From a bacterium (GTDB lineage Bacteria; DYJV01; JALVYZ01), in assembly GCA_027037705.1 (NCBI GenBank), contig JALVYZ010000229.1, forward strand, positions 1 to 12,051: a stretch of 12,051 nt of DNA, written 5' to 3'. The position numbers and the translations under genes are program-made. The notes under the pieces are model-generated. The model saw only the letters and a program-made list of their open reading frames with translations. It had not been told where the DNA came from and did not search any database. This document shows, piece by piece, positions 1 through 7,101 of the stretch (within the stretch, counting starts at the first letter, position 1; each line of letters starts with the position of its first letter).

Positions 1-662
<662 letters not shown>

Positions 663-676
663 GATTTAAACTGATA

Positions 677-707
677 AAATATAGATAGAGTTATTAGTTC
701 TATATTT
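677..707 (+). terminator. Weak A/T hairpin after galE, possible terminator
   Basis: A perfect 9-bp inverted repeat (AAATATAGA at 677-685, TCTATATTT at 699-707) with a 13-nt loop lies 15 bases after the galE stop. The stem is almost pure A/T, and the only T-rich run downstream (about 729-736) is more than 20 bases away, so intrinsic termination is doubtful. The rest of the 663-775 spacer shows nothing else I can support. Confidence 0.25.
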
Positions 708-775
708 CTAACATTTGTCATTTCTTAAATTTTTTTATACTTATTCCATATGGCAAATTTTTATATACTTCAAAT

Positions 776-801
776 AAAAAAGGAGGGAGGCCGAAGCCTC
801 C
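776..801 (-). terminator. Rho-independent terminator of the rrf2-cydAB operon
   Basis: Read on the minus strand, a perfect 6-bp GC-rich stem (GGAGGC / GCCTCC) closes on a TTCG loop, the unusually stable UUCG tetraloop. CTCC and a run of six T residues follow. It starts nine bases after the cydB stop codon. A second register pairing GGAGG with the CCTCC next to the T run is also possible. On the plus strand there is no T tail, so it should not stop galE transcription. Confidence 0.85.
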
Positions 802-809
802 AGGTTTAA

Positions 810-1835
810 TTAATATGCTTCTTCATAAGAGAGTTCCTTATCTGTAATTTTTCCTTTAAAAAGATTATAGACCCAAATTTGATATCCAATAACTATTGGC
901 ACGAAAATTAATGCTACAATAAACATTACTTTTAATGTTAATGGACTTGATGAAGAATTATAAATTGTTAAACTATACTCTGGATTTATTGTTGATGGTA
1001 TCATTCTTGGGAACAGTCCAGCTACTCCCCAAAAAGTTGCCATTACAATAAATAAGCTTGAAGAAAACCAAGCTTTCCAATCTTTTTCTTTAAGTAAAAA
1101 TATCTTTATTAAAATTAACCCAGCTACTGCAAGTAATGGAATAATCCATAACAGTGGATATTTACCATAATTTTCCCATAAATCAGTTGCAAATGCTGAT
1201 ACAACAAGAAAAATAACAGCAAATATTAATTCTAAATACCAGATTTTATTTGCAACAGATAATGCTCTATTCCTCAAATCTCCTTCAGATTTAATCGCAA
1301 TCCAAATAGCACCATGTACAAGAAACATCAGAACAAAAAGTATGCCTCCAAGCAACCCATATGGATTTAATAGAGTAAAAAATCCTCCGTGGAAAATTCC
1401 ATTTTCATCTATTGGTAAACCTCTAAAAATATTTGCAAATGCCACTCCTAAAAGTAAAGCTGGGAGAAAACTTCCAATAAACAAACAGAAATCCCAAATC
1501 TTTTTCCAGCCTTCAGATTCAACTTTACCTCTAAATTCAAATGATACACCTCTAACGATTAAAGCAAATAACAATAACAACAATGCTGAATACAATCCAT
1601 TGAACATCACAGCATAAGTAGTTGGAAATGCAGCAAAAGTAGCACCACCTGCAGTAATTAGCCATACTTCATTACCATCCCATAATGGTCCCATTGCGTT
1701 ATATATTACTCTCTTTTCTTTATCATTTTTAGCTAAAAATGGCATTAAAGTACCTGCTCCAAGGTCAAAGCCATCAAGCATAAAATATACAGCCCATAAA
1801 ACTCCCCATAAAACAAACCAAATTATATTTAACAT
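810..1835 (-). CDS. cydB: Cytochrome bd ubiquinol oxidase subunit II
   Basis: Second integral-membrane subunit of the cytochrome bd quinol:O2 oxidoreductase, which structurally supports the haem-bearing CydA. The 341-residue length is typical for CydB. Family signatures are DGFDLGAG (residues 21-28) in the first membrane segment, GPLWDGNEVWLITAGGA (49-65), and RGVSFEFR (95-102); about eight further hydrophobic stretches follow to the C-terminus. The start is supported by a strong Shine-Dalgarno (AGGAGGTGA) just upstream, and the gene follows cydA by 17 bases, so the two are co-transcribed. The gene is directly followed by a GC-rich terminator. No short CydX-like membrane peptide ORF lies between the stop and that terminator, unlike in enterobacteria. 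No cydDC assembly genes are in the window. Confidence 0.97.
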   Translation of the reverse strand: MLNIIWFVLWGVLWAVYFMLDGFDLGAGTLMPFLAKNDKEKRVIYNAMGPLWDGNEVWLITAGGATFAAFPTTYAVMFNGLYSALLLLLFALIVRGVSFEFRGKVESEGWKKIWDFCLFIGSFLPALLLGVAFANIFRGLPIDENGIFHGGFFTLLNPYGLLGGILFVLMFLVHGAIWIAIKSEGDLRNRALSVANKIWYLELIFAVIFLVVSAFATDLWENYGKYPLLWIIPLLAVAGLILIKIFLLKEKDWKAWFSSSLFIVMATFWGVAGLFPRMIPSTINPEYSLTIYNSSSSPLTLKVMFIVALIFVPIVIGYQIWVYNLFKGKITDKELSYEEAY

Positions 1836-1852
1836 TGCTATTCACCTCCTTA

Positions 1853-3160
1853 TTATTTTAATGATTCTGGTCCTTTTTTAGCATATTTTACAAGTAAATA
1901 AAAATCAACCGCACCAAGCAATGAATAAATAATAATAAAAGCTAACAACGAAATTATTACCTGAGATGTTACTAAATGAGAAACTGCATCTTTTGTTTTC
2001 ATCAAACCGTATACTATCCAAGGCTGCCTTCCAACTTCTGCGACGATCCATCCTAACTCATTTGCAATATATGGAAGAGGAATAGCATATAAGAAAATTT
2101 TCAATAAACCTGGGTAATTCTCTATATTCTCTTTTTTTAATACTGCTATTATTCCTAACAATATGAATAATATTCCAAGACCAGCCATTAACCTAAATGA
2201 CCACATAGTTATACCAACAGGAGGTCTTTCATCTCTTGGAAAATCTTTTAATCCCTTAACAACAGTACTTGGAGAATGTCCTGCTAATATACTTGTTAAA
2301 GATGGGATTTTACCTATTTCTACTGAATTTTTTTCATTCTTAGAATCTGGAATTACAAAAAGATACAATGGGACATGATCACCTGTTTCCCATACAGCTT
2401 CAAGAGCAGCACCTTTTGTAGGCTGATATTTCATAACTTCTTGTGCATGGAAGTGACCATTTATCCCTTCAAATAATGAAAAAATTATTAACCATACAGC
2501 TGCTACTTTGAAACATTTCTTAAAGAAAGTAACTTCGTTTTTCTTAAGTAAATGATATGCAGAAATTCCAAGGACAAAAATTCCAGCCAATATATATGCT
2601 CCAGATAAAGTATGAATAAAAATCATCCATCCAAAAGAATTAGTAACTACATCCCAGAAACTTGCAAGTTCTGCTCTCCCATTTCTGATTACATAACCTA
2701 CTGGGTGTTGCATCCATCCATTTGCAAGCAAAATCCATAAAGCTGAAATGTTTGACGCTATTGCCACTAACCAGATACAAATAGCATGCAACTTTTTGGA
2801 AATTTTATCCCATGTAAAAATCCATACCCCAATAAAAGTTGACTCAAGAAAAAATGCTACAGTTGCCTCAATTGCAAGTAATGAACCAAAAACATCACCT
2901 ACATATTTAGAGTATTGTGCCCAGTTAGTCCCAAACTGGAATTCAAGAGTAATTCCTGTAACAATACCAAGAGCAAAGTTAATTAAAAAAAGTTTTCCCC
3001 AAAATTTAGCTGCTCTTTTGTAATCTTCATCCCCAGTTTTTACATACATTGTTTCAAAAATAGCTGTTAATACTGATAAACCAAGTGTTAACGGAACAAA
3101 GAAAAAATGGAAAATTGTTGCAACAGCAAACTGCAATCTTGATAAAAATACTACATCCAT
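1853..3160 (-). CDS. cydA: Cytochrome bd ubiquinol oxidase subunit I
   Basis: Catalytic membrane subunit of cytochrome bd oxidase. It binds haems b558, b595 and d, oxidises quinol and reduces O2 to water without proton pumping; such enzymes have high O2 affinity and tolerate NO. By alignment to E. coli CydA from memory, the haem ligands are present: H18 (H19 in E. coli), E98 and E106 (E99, E107), H183 (H186) and M325 (M393, in FRLM). The quinol-loop pair K249/E254 matches K252/E257, and GRQPW (377-381) is intact. The protein has 435 residues against 522 in E. coli; the missing part is the C-terminal Q-loop insertion, so this is the short Q-loop type. The ATG follows a GGAGGT ribosome site 18 bases after the rrf2 stop. 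All ligand residues are conserved, so activity is expected. Confidence 0.97.
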   Translation of the reverse strand: MDVVFLSRLQFAVATIFHFFFVPLTLGLSVLTAIFETMYVKTGDEDYKRAAKFWGKLFLINFALGIVTGITLEFQFGTNWAQYSKYVGDVFGSLLAIEATVAFFLESTFIGVWIFTWDKISKKLHAICIWLVAIASNISALWILLANGWMQHPVGYVIRNGRAELASFWDVVTNSFGWMIFIHTLSGAYILAGIFVLGISAYHLLKKNEVTFFKKCFKVAAVWLIIFSLFEGINGHFHAQEVMKYQPTKGAALEAVWETGDHVPLYLFVIPDSKNEKNSVEIGKIPSLTSILAGHSPSTVVKGLKDFPRDERPPVGITMWSFRLMAGLGILFILLGIIAVLKKENIENYPGLLKIFLYAIPLPYIANELGWIVAEVGRQPWIVYGLMKTKDAVSHLVTSQVIISLLAFIIIYSLLGAVDFYLLVKYAKKGPESLK

Positions 3161-3178
3161 AATTACACCTCCTTTAAT

Positions 3179-3598
3179 TTATTTTAATTTAAAACAATTA
3201 TCTTTTTCTGCTAACACTTTAAAATTTATTTTTTTTAATTCATTCCTCAAATTTTCTGTAAGATTATCCCACATCTCATGAATTATACATGATGAATAAA
3301 ATTCACACACATCTTTATCTTTAATGCAATGATTTAAAAAAATCCTTCCTTCCATTAACTCAATAACCTCAAGCAAAGTTATATCTTCCGGCTTTTTTGT
3401 AAGAATATACCCACCTTGAGCTCCTTTTTTAATATTTATAATGCGATTTTTAGACAAAACTTGAACAATTTTTGCGAGAAATGAGATTGGGATTGCACAT
3501 TGCTCAGCAACTTCTTTTTTAGTAGATAATTCTCCAACCTTCTTTTTACTCATATAAACTAAAACTCTAATTGCATAATCAGTTGCTCTTGTTATCAT
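3179..3598 (-). CDS. Rrf2-family transcriptional regulator, probable Fe-S type
   Basis: Winged-helix DNA-binding regulator of the Rrf2 family (IscR, NsrR, RirA relatives), 139 residues. The N-terminus (ITRATDYAIRVLVYMS) and the wing GAQGGYILTKKPEDITLLEV are characteristic. Three cysteines, C91, C98 and C104 (C-X6-C-X5-C), sit where IscR, NsrR and RirA bind an iron-sulfur cluster; this spacing is close to IscR (C-X5-C-X5-C) and RirA. I start it at the ATG at 3598, because AGGAG lies seven bases upstream; a longer in-frame TTG start at 3616 would place that AGGAG inside the gene. It is the first gene of an operon with cydA and cydB. It most likely represses its own promoter through the palindrome at 3632-3659, responding to NO, O2 or Fe-S status; which signal cannot be read from the sequence. 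Confidence 0.9.
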   Translation of the reverse strand: MITRATDYAIRVLVYMSKKKVGELSTKKEVAEQCAIPISFLAKIVQVLSKNRIINIKKGAQGGYILTKKPEDITLLEVIELMEGRIFLNHCIKDKDVCEFYSSCIIHEMWDNLTENLRNELKKINFKVLAEKDNCFKLK

Positions 3599-3605
3599 TT
3601 TTATT

Positions 3606-3610
3606 CTCCT
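3606..3610 (-). promoter_or_regulatory. Ribosome-binding site that fixes the rrf2 start
   Basis: AGGAG on the minus strand with a 7-base spacer to the ATG at 3598. It lies inside the longer TTG-initiated reading frame, so it argues for the shorter 139-residue protein. Confidence 0.7.
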
Positions 3611-3631
3611 AACCAATAAATATAGGAGCTT

Positions 3632-3659
3632 TAAGATTATTAAGACCTTTTTAATCTTA
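3632..3659. promoter_or_regulatory. Inverted-repeat operator candidate for the Rrf2 regulator
   Basis: Perfect 8-bp arms TAAGATTA (3632-3639) and TAATCTTA (3652-3659) are separated by 12 bases, so the arm centres are 20 bp (two helical turns) apart. Symmetry continues imperfectly inward. The repeat begins inside the -10 element and spans the expected transcription start, the classic place for an autorepressor. The outer AAGAT...ATCTT ends resemble the ends of the enterobacterial NsrR consensus, though the spacing is wider. Confidence 0.55.
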
Positions 3660-3686
3660 TATAAACATATAAATTATATTTGTCAA
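3658..3686 (-). promoter_or_regulatory. Sigma-70 type promoter of rrf2-cydAB
   Basis: On the minus strand, a perfect -35 TTGACA (3686-3681) is followed by a 17-base A/T-rich spacer and a -10 TATATA (3663-3658). Predicted transcription would begin near 3651, leaving a leader of about 50 bases before the rrf2 ATG. The -10 abuts and partly overlaps a perfect inverted repeat, a position suited to repression. Confidence 0.7.
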
Positions 3687-3743
3687 GAAAAAATTTTAAC
3701 TTTTTAAAAAATTTCTATTAATAGGATAGATAAGGAGGGTTTA

Positions 3744-4934
3744 TTATATTATAGATTTTATAGCATCTAAAATATCATCAGCAACTTCTTCCTTTTTAGC
3801 TTTTGGTAATTCTAATATATTTCCATTTCTAAATATTAATGTACATTGATTATAATCACTTTTAAAAGCAATATCTTTTTTTGAAACATCATTAACAACC
3901 ATTAAATCAATATTTTTTTCAATTAACTTCTGTTTTGCATTTTCCAAAATATCTTGAGTTTCAGCTGCAAAACCGACAATGAGTCTATTTTCTTTCTTTT
4001 TTCCAAGCTCTTTCAAAATATCTTTATTTTTTGTTAATTTTAAATAAATGTCATTATCTGTTTTTTTTATCTTTTGTTCTCCTTTTTTAGCAGGTTTATA
4101 GTCTGCAACTGCCGCAGACTTAATTATTATATCAAAATATTTAAAATTATCCATTACTGCCTCATACATCTCCTGTGCGCTTCTAACTTTAATAAATTTT
4201 GATTTATACGGTGGTTTTAATGATGTTGGTCCTGAAATTAGTAAAACATCAGCTCCTCTTCTAATTGCTGTTTTTGCAAGAGCATATCCCATTTTCCCAC
4301 TTGAATTATTTGAAATATATCTAACAGGATCTATATCTTCAATTGTTGGCCCTGCTGTAATTAAAATCCTTTTCCCCTTAAAATCTTTTTGTGAAAGCAA
4401 AATACATATTTCTTCTAAAATATCATCAACATCAGCGAGTTTTCCTTTACCTTCAACTTTACAAGCAAGTTCTCCCTCTTCAGGATCAATAAAGTAATAA
4501 CCATGCTGTTTTAACTTTTTTATATTTTCCTGAACAATTGGCGAATGAAACATATTTACATTCATTGATGGAGCAAATAAAACAGGCACACGAGTTGCCA
4601 TAACCATTGTTGAAAGAAAATCATCTCCAATTCCATTTGCAATTTTACCAATTATATTCGCTGTTGCTGGTGCAATAACCAATAAATCAGCTCTATCTGC
4701 TAAAGCCACATGGCCTATCTCTTTAGATTTAAATAATGTAAATAAATCACTTGTAACAGGATTACCAGATAATGTCTGGAATGTTAAAGGACCTACAAAT
4801 TGTTTTGCATTTTCTGTCATAATTACATTTACATTAGCTCCGGCTTTTGTAAGTTTTCTTAAAAGCAATACAGATTTATAAGCTGCTATTCCACCAGTAA
4901 CTCCAAGAAGAATTTCTTTACCTTTTAAAATCAT
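3744..4934 (-). CDS. coaBC: Bifunctional phosphopantothenoylcysteine decarboxylase / phosphopantothenate-cysteine ligase
   Basis: Catalyses two consecutive steps of coenzyme A synthesis in the cytoplasm: coupling 4'-phosphopantothenate to cysteine (CoaB) and FMN-dependent decarboxylation of the product (CoaC). At 396 residues it has the usual fused length. The CoaC half (about 1-180) shows LLGVTGGIAAYKS, the catalytic H75 (GHVALADRAD), PSMNVNM with N125, and the C158 loop (GELACKVEGKGKLAD). The CoaB half (about 187-396) begins KRILITAGPTIEDIDPVR, with N210 in ISNNSSGKMG, SAAVADYKP around 273-281, and the KIKK lysines near 288-291. All key residues are present. A GGAGG ribosome site sits just before the ATG, and the gene follows parB by 28 bases, so it is the last gene of the long minus-strand cluster. 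No convincing GC-rich terminator follows it before the rrf2 promoter. Confidence 0.97.
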   Translation of the reverse strand: MILKGKEILLGVTGGIAAYKSVLLLRKLTKAGANVNVIMTENAKQFVGPLTFQTLSGNPVTSDLFTLFKSKEIGHVALADRADLLVIAPATANIIGKIANGIGDDFLSTMVMATRVPVLFAPSMNVNMFHSPIVQENIKKLKQHGYYFIDPEEGELACKVEGKGKLADVDDILEEICILLSQKDFKGKRILITAGPTIEDIDPVRYISNNSSGKMGYALAKTAIRRGADVLLISGPTSLKPPYKSKFIKVRSAQEMYEAVMDNFKYFDIIIKSAAVADYKPAKKGEQKIKKTDNDIYLKLTKNKDILKELGKKKENRLIVGFAAETQDILENAKQKLIEKNIDLMVVNDVSKKDIAFKSDYNQCTLIFRNGNILELPKAKKEEVADDILDAIKSII

Positions 4935-4962
4935 TTTTCCTCCAAATAAATGTTCATTTAAG

Positions 4963-5808
4963 TTATAACTTAGAGATATATTCTAAAATTTTTTTTAATT
5001 CATCTCTATTTTTAAAATGAATTAGTAATTTTCCTTTTTCTTTTTTTCCGACATCTATATCAATTTTAGTATTTAACTTCGATGAAATATTATTAAAATA
5101 ATTTTTAAATTCTTGAAAAAGTAAAACTTTTACAACATTCTCTTTATTATCTTTTTTATTTTTTATTTTACTTACAAGATTTTCAACTTCTCTTACTGAT
5201 AATTTTCTCTCTATTATCAATTCACAAATTTTGTTTTGTTCCTCTTCTGAAAGATTAACTATCACTTTACAATGTCCAACAGTTAAATTTCCATTTATTA
5301 ACTGAGTCTTAACAAATTCTGTTAAATTTAATAATCTTAGCATATTTGTTACATAAGTCCTATCCTTCCCAATTAGGTTAGCTATCTGTTGATGAGTATA
5401 ATTAAATTCTTTAATTAATTTTTCATAACTTTCTGCCTCATCAATTGGATTTAAATCTTCTCTATGGATATTTTCTATTAGAGATATTTCAAATGAAATT
5501 TTTTCATTTAAGTCATCTTTTATAATCACAGGAATTTCTTCAAGATTTGCTATTTTCGCAGCTCTATATCTACGTTCACCTGAAATTATCTTAAATTTGC
5601 CATTTTCAGGTTTTACAATGATTGGATTTAATATTCCATATTTTTTTATTGATTCTGCAAGTTCATTGATAGTTTTATCATTAAAAAATTTCCTTGGCTG
5701 TATTTCAGATGGGATAACTCTCTCAATATTTATTTTTTTTACAATATTATTATTTTCTTCAATATCTAATAAAGCACCTAAACCTCTTCCTAATTTTCTC
5801 TTATTCAC
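4963..5808 (-). CDS. parB: ParB/Spo0J family chromosome-partitioning protein
   Basis: CTP-dependent DNA clamp that loads at parS sites and works with ParA to segregate the chromosome origin. Its 281 residues are standard for chromosomal ParB. In order: the N-terminal ParA-interacting segment KLGRGLGALLDI (5-16); the ParB/Srx fold with IQPRKFF, NPIIVKP, the GERRYRAAK CTP-binding box (77-85) and ENIHREDLNP (112-121); a helix-turn-helix around 137-159; a lysine-rich linker; and a short C-terminal dimerisation domain. The start is GTG, overlapping the parA stop as GTGA; AGGAG lies nine bases upstream, and LGRGLGAL close to the N-terminus fits this start. I found no parS-like TGTTTCACGTGAAACA in the window by eye. 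Confidence 0.95.
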   Translation of the reverse strand: MNKRKLGRGLGALLDIEENNNIVKKINIERVIPSEIQPRKFFNDKTINELAESIKKYGILNPIIVKPENGKFKIISGERRYRAAKIANLEEIPVIIKDDLNEKISFEISLIENIHREDLNPIDEAESYEKLIKEFNYTHQQIANLIGKDRTYVTNMLRLLNLTEFVKTQLINGNLTVGHCKVIVNLSEEEQNKICELIIERKLSVREVENLVSKIKNKKDNKENVVKVLLFQEFKNYFNNISSKLNTKIDIDVGKKEKGKLLIHFKNRDELKKILEYISKL

Positions 5809-6572
5809 TTATAATTTCTCCTTATTAGTTCTTTTGCGAGATTTAAATATGCTAAAGCTCCTTTACCTTTTGGATCATATAAAAATATAGGCTTTCCAAA
5901 ACTTGGAGCTTCTGTAAGTTTTATACTTCGAGGAATAATTGTAGAAAAAAGTTTTGTAGGGAAAATACTTCTAACCTCTTTATAAATTAAAAACGATAAT
6001 TTTGTTCTTTTATCATACATTGTCAGCAAAATTCCCTCTAAATCAAGTTTAGGATTATAATATTGTTTGACTAATTTATACGTTTTTAAAAGTTTACTTA
6101 ATCCTTCAAGAGCATAATACTCACATTGTAATGGTACTAACAACGAATCTCCAGCGCATAAACCATTTAATGTTAAGATCCCAAGTGAAGGTCCACAATC
6201 TATAACAATATAATCATAATGATTTGTTATTTTTTTTATTGCTTTTTTTAAATAAAAATATTTATTCTCATCATCAACAAGTTCAATTTCAATCCCCACC
6301 AAATTTTCATTTGAAGGGATCACACTTAAATTTTTTAAATTTGTAATTCTTATACATTCATTTATATCTTTTTTGCCAATTAAGACCTCATAAATACTAT
6401 TTTCTTTGACTTTATCTATTCCAACTCCACTTGAAGCATTGCCTTGAGGATCAAAATCTATTAATAATACCTTTTTATTTTTTAATGCTAATGCGGCAGA
6501 AAGATTTACAGCTGTAGTAGTTTTTCCAACTCCACCTTTTTGGTTAGCTATACAAATTACTTTTGTAGGCAT
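5805..6572 (-). CDS. parA: ParA/Soj family chromosome-partitioning ATPase
   Basis: Deviant Walker-type ATPase that binds nucleoid DNA as an ATP dimer and forms the gradient along which ParB-parS complexes move. Its 255 residues are typical of small chromosomal Soj-type ParA, with no N-terminal HTH extension as plasmid type Ia ParA would have. It shows the deviant Walker A KGGVGKTT (12-19), the A' motif LLIDFDPQGNAS with D39/D41, Walker B YIVIDCGPSLG with D125, and the C-terminal IPRSIKLTEAPSFGKPI (213-229). The ATG lacks a properly spaced Shine-Dalgarno; AAGGA is about 18 bases away. A candidate promoter places transcription start at or next to the ATG. It is 43 bases downstream of rfaE2 and overlaps parB by 4 bases. 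Confidence 0.96.
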   Translation of the reverse strand: MPTKVICIANQKGGVGKTTTAVNLSAALALKNKKVLLIDFDPQGNASSGVGIDKVKENSIYEVLIGKKDINECIRITNLKNLSVIPSNENLVGIEIELVDDENKYFYLKKAIKKITNHYDYIVIDCGPSLGILTLNGLCAGDSLLVPLQCEYYALEGLSKLLKTYKLVKQYYNPKLDLEGILLTMYDKRTKLSFLIYKEVRSIFPTKLFSTIIPRSIKLTEAPSFGKPIFLYDPKGKGALAYLNLAKELIRRNYK

Positions 6573-6578
6573 TATTTA

Positions 6579-6607
6579 AAGATAACTAATTCCTTTTATA
6601 GTGTCAA
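6579..6607 (-). promoter_or_regulatory. Candidate internal promoter for parAB-coaBC
   Basis: On the minus strand, a perfect -35 TTGACA (6607-6602), a 17-base spacer and TATCTT (6584-6579, four of six matches to the -10 consensus) occupy the 43-base gap between rfaE2 and parA. The expected start would fall about at the A of the parA ATG (6572), giving a leaderless transcript, consistent with the absence of a well-placed ribosome site. Confidence 0.45.
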
Positions 6608-6615
6608 TTAAATTC

Positions 6616-7101
6616 TTAACAATATAATTTTTTAATTTTTTCTATGATATTAGTAGTTGAATATCCTTCTTTATATTTAAGAATAACTACTTTCCCACCA
6701 TTTTGCTCGACTATATCTTTACCTACTACTTTATTGATTTCCCAATCTCCACCTTTTACCAATATATCGGGTTTAATTTTTTTAATAAGTTCATATGGTG
6801 TTTCTTCTTCAAATGTAGTTATAAAATCAACAAAATGAAAACAAGATAAAATATAAACCCTATCTATTTCTTTTAAAATTGGCCTTTTCTCACCTTTAAT
6901 TTTTTTTACGCTACTATCAGAATTTAATCCTAAAACTAAAATATCTCCTAACTGTTTTGCTTTTTCAAGATATTCAACATGTCCAGGATGGATTAAATCA
7001 AAACATCCATTTGTGAAAACAATCTTTTTATTTTTATGTTTTAAATCTTTAATTATTTTTGATAATTGGATGTGACTTTTAATAAATTTATTCTGTAACA
7101 T
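6616..7101 (-). CDS. rfaE2: D-glycero-beta-D-manno-heptose 1-phosphate adenylyltransferase (stand-alone)
   Basis: Cytoplasmic nucleotidyltransferase that activates heptose-1-phosphate with ATP to ADP-heptose, the precursor of LPS inner-core heptose. The 161-residue protein matches only the C-terminal half of E. coli HldE, so the kinase half must be encoded elsewhere (HldA type). Motifs: TNGCFDLIHPGHVEYLEKAK (30-49) with the HxGH nucleotidyl-transfer signature at 38-41, KRPI (72-75), LVKGGDW (114-120), and the C-terminal GYSTTNIIEKI (146-156). The start overlaps the preceding SPOR-type gene by 14 bases and has no clear Shine-Dalgarno, so translation is probably coupled to that gene. A CTP-using glycerol-3-phosphate cytidylyltransferase is the main alternative fold relative, but KGGDW and GYSTT favour the heptose enzyme. 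Confidence 0.92.
   Translation of the reverse strand: MLQNKFIKSHIQLSKIIKDLKHKNKKIVFTNGCFDLIHPGHVEYLEKAKQLGDILVLGLNSDSSVKKIKGEKRPILKEIDRVYILSCFHFVDFITTFEEETPYELIKKIKPDILVKGGDWEINKVVGKDIVEQNGGKVVILKYKEGYSTTNIIEKIKKLYC

Noticed and set aside
1342-1617. Plus-strand ORF of 91 codons inside cydB
   Set aside because: It is antisense to a conserved membrane-protein gene, has no recognisable motif, and its Asn-rich tail is the reverse of Leu-rich cydB codons.
3691-3713. A/T-only inverted repeat after coaBC (AAATTTT / AAAATTT on the minus strand) as a terminator
   Set aside because: The stem has no G/C pairs and runs of A and T pair in many registers; it is too weak to call a terminator.
5597-5890. 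Plus-strand ORF of 97 codons, hydrophobic, spanning the parA-parB junction
   Set aside because: It is antisense to two clearly conserved genes, and its hydrophobicity arises from the complement of Lys/Glu-rich codons.
4963-6572. parS site near parAB
   Set aside because: I looked by eye for TGTTTCACGTGAAACA-like palindromes in the window and saw none; a pattern search of the whole chromosome would be needed to find them.
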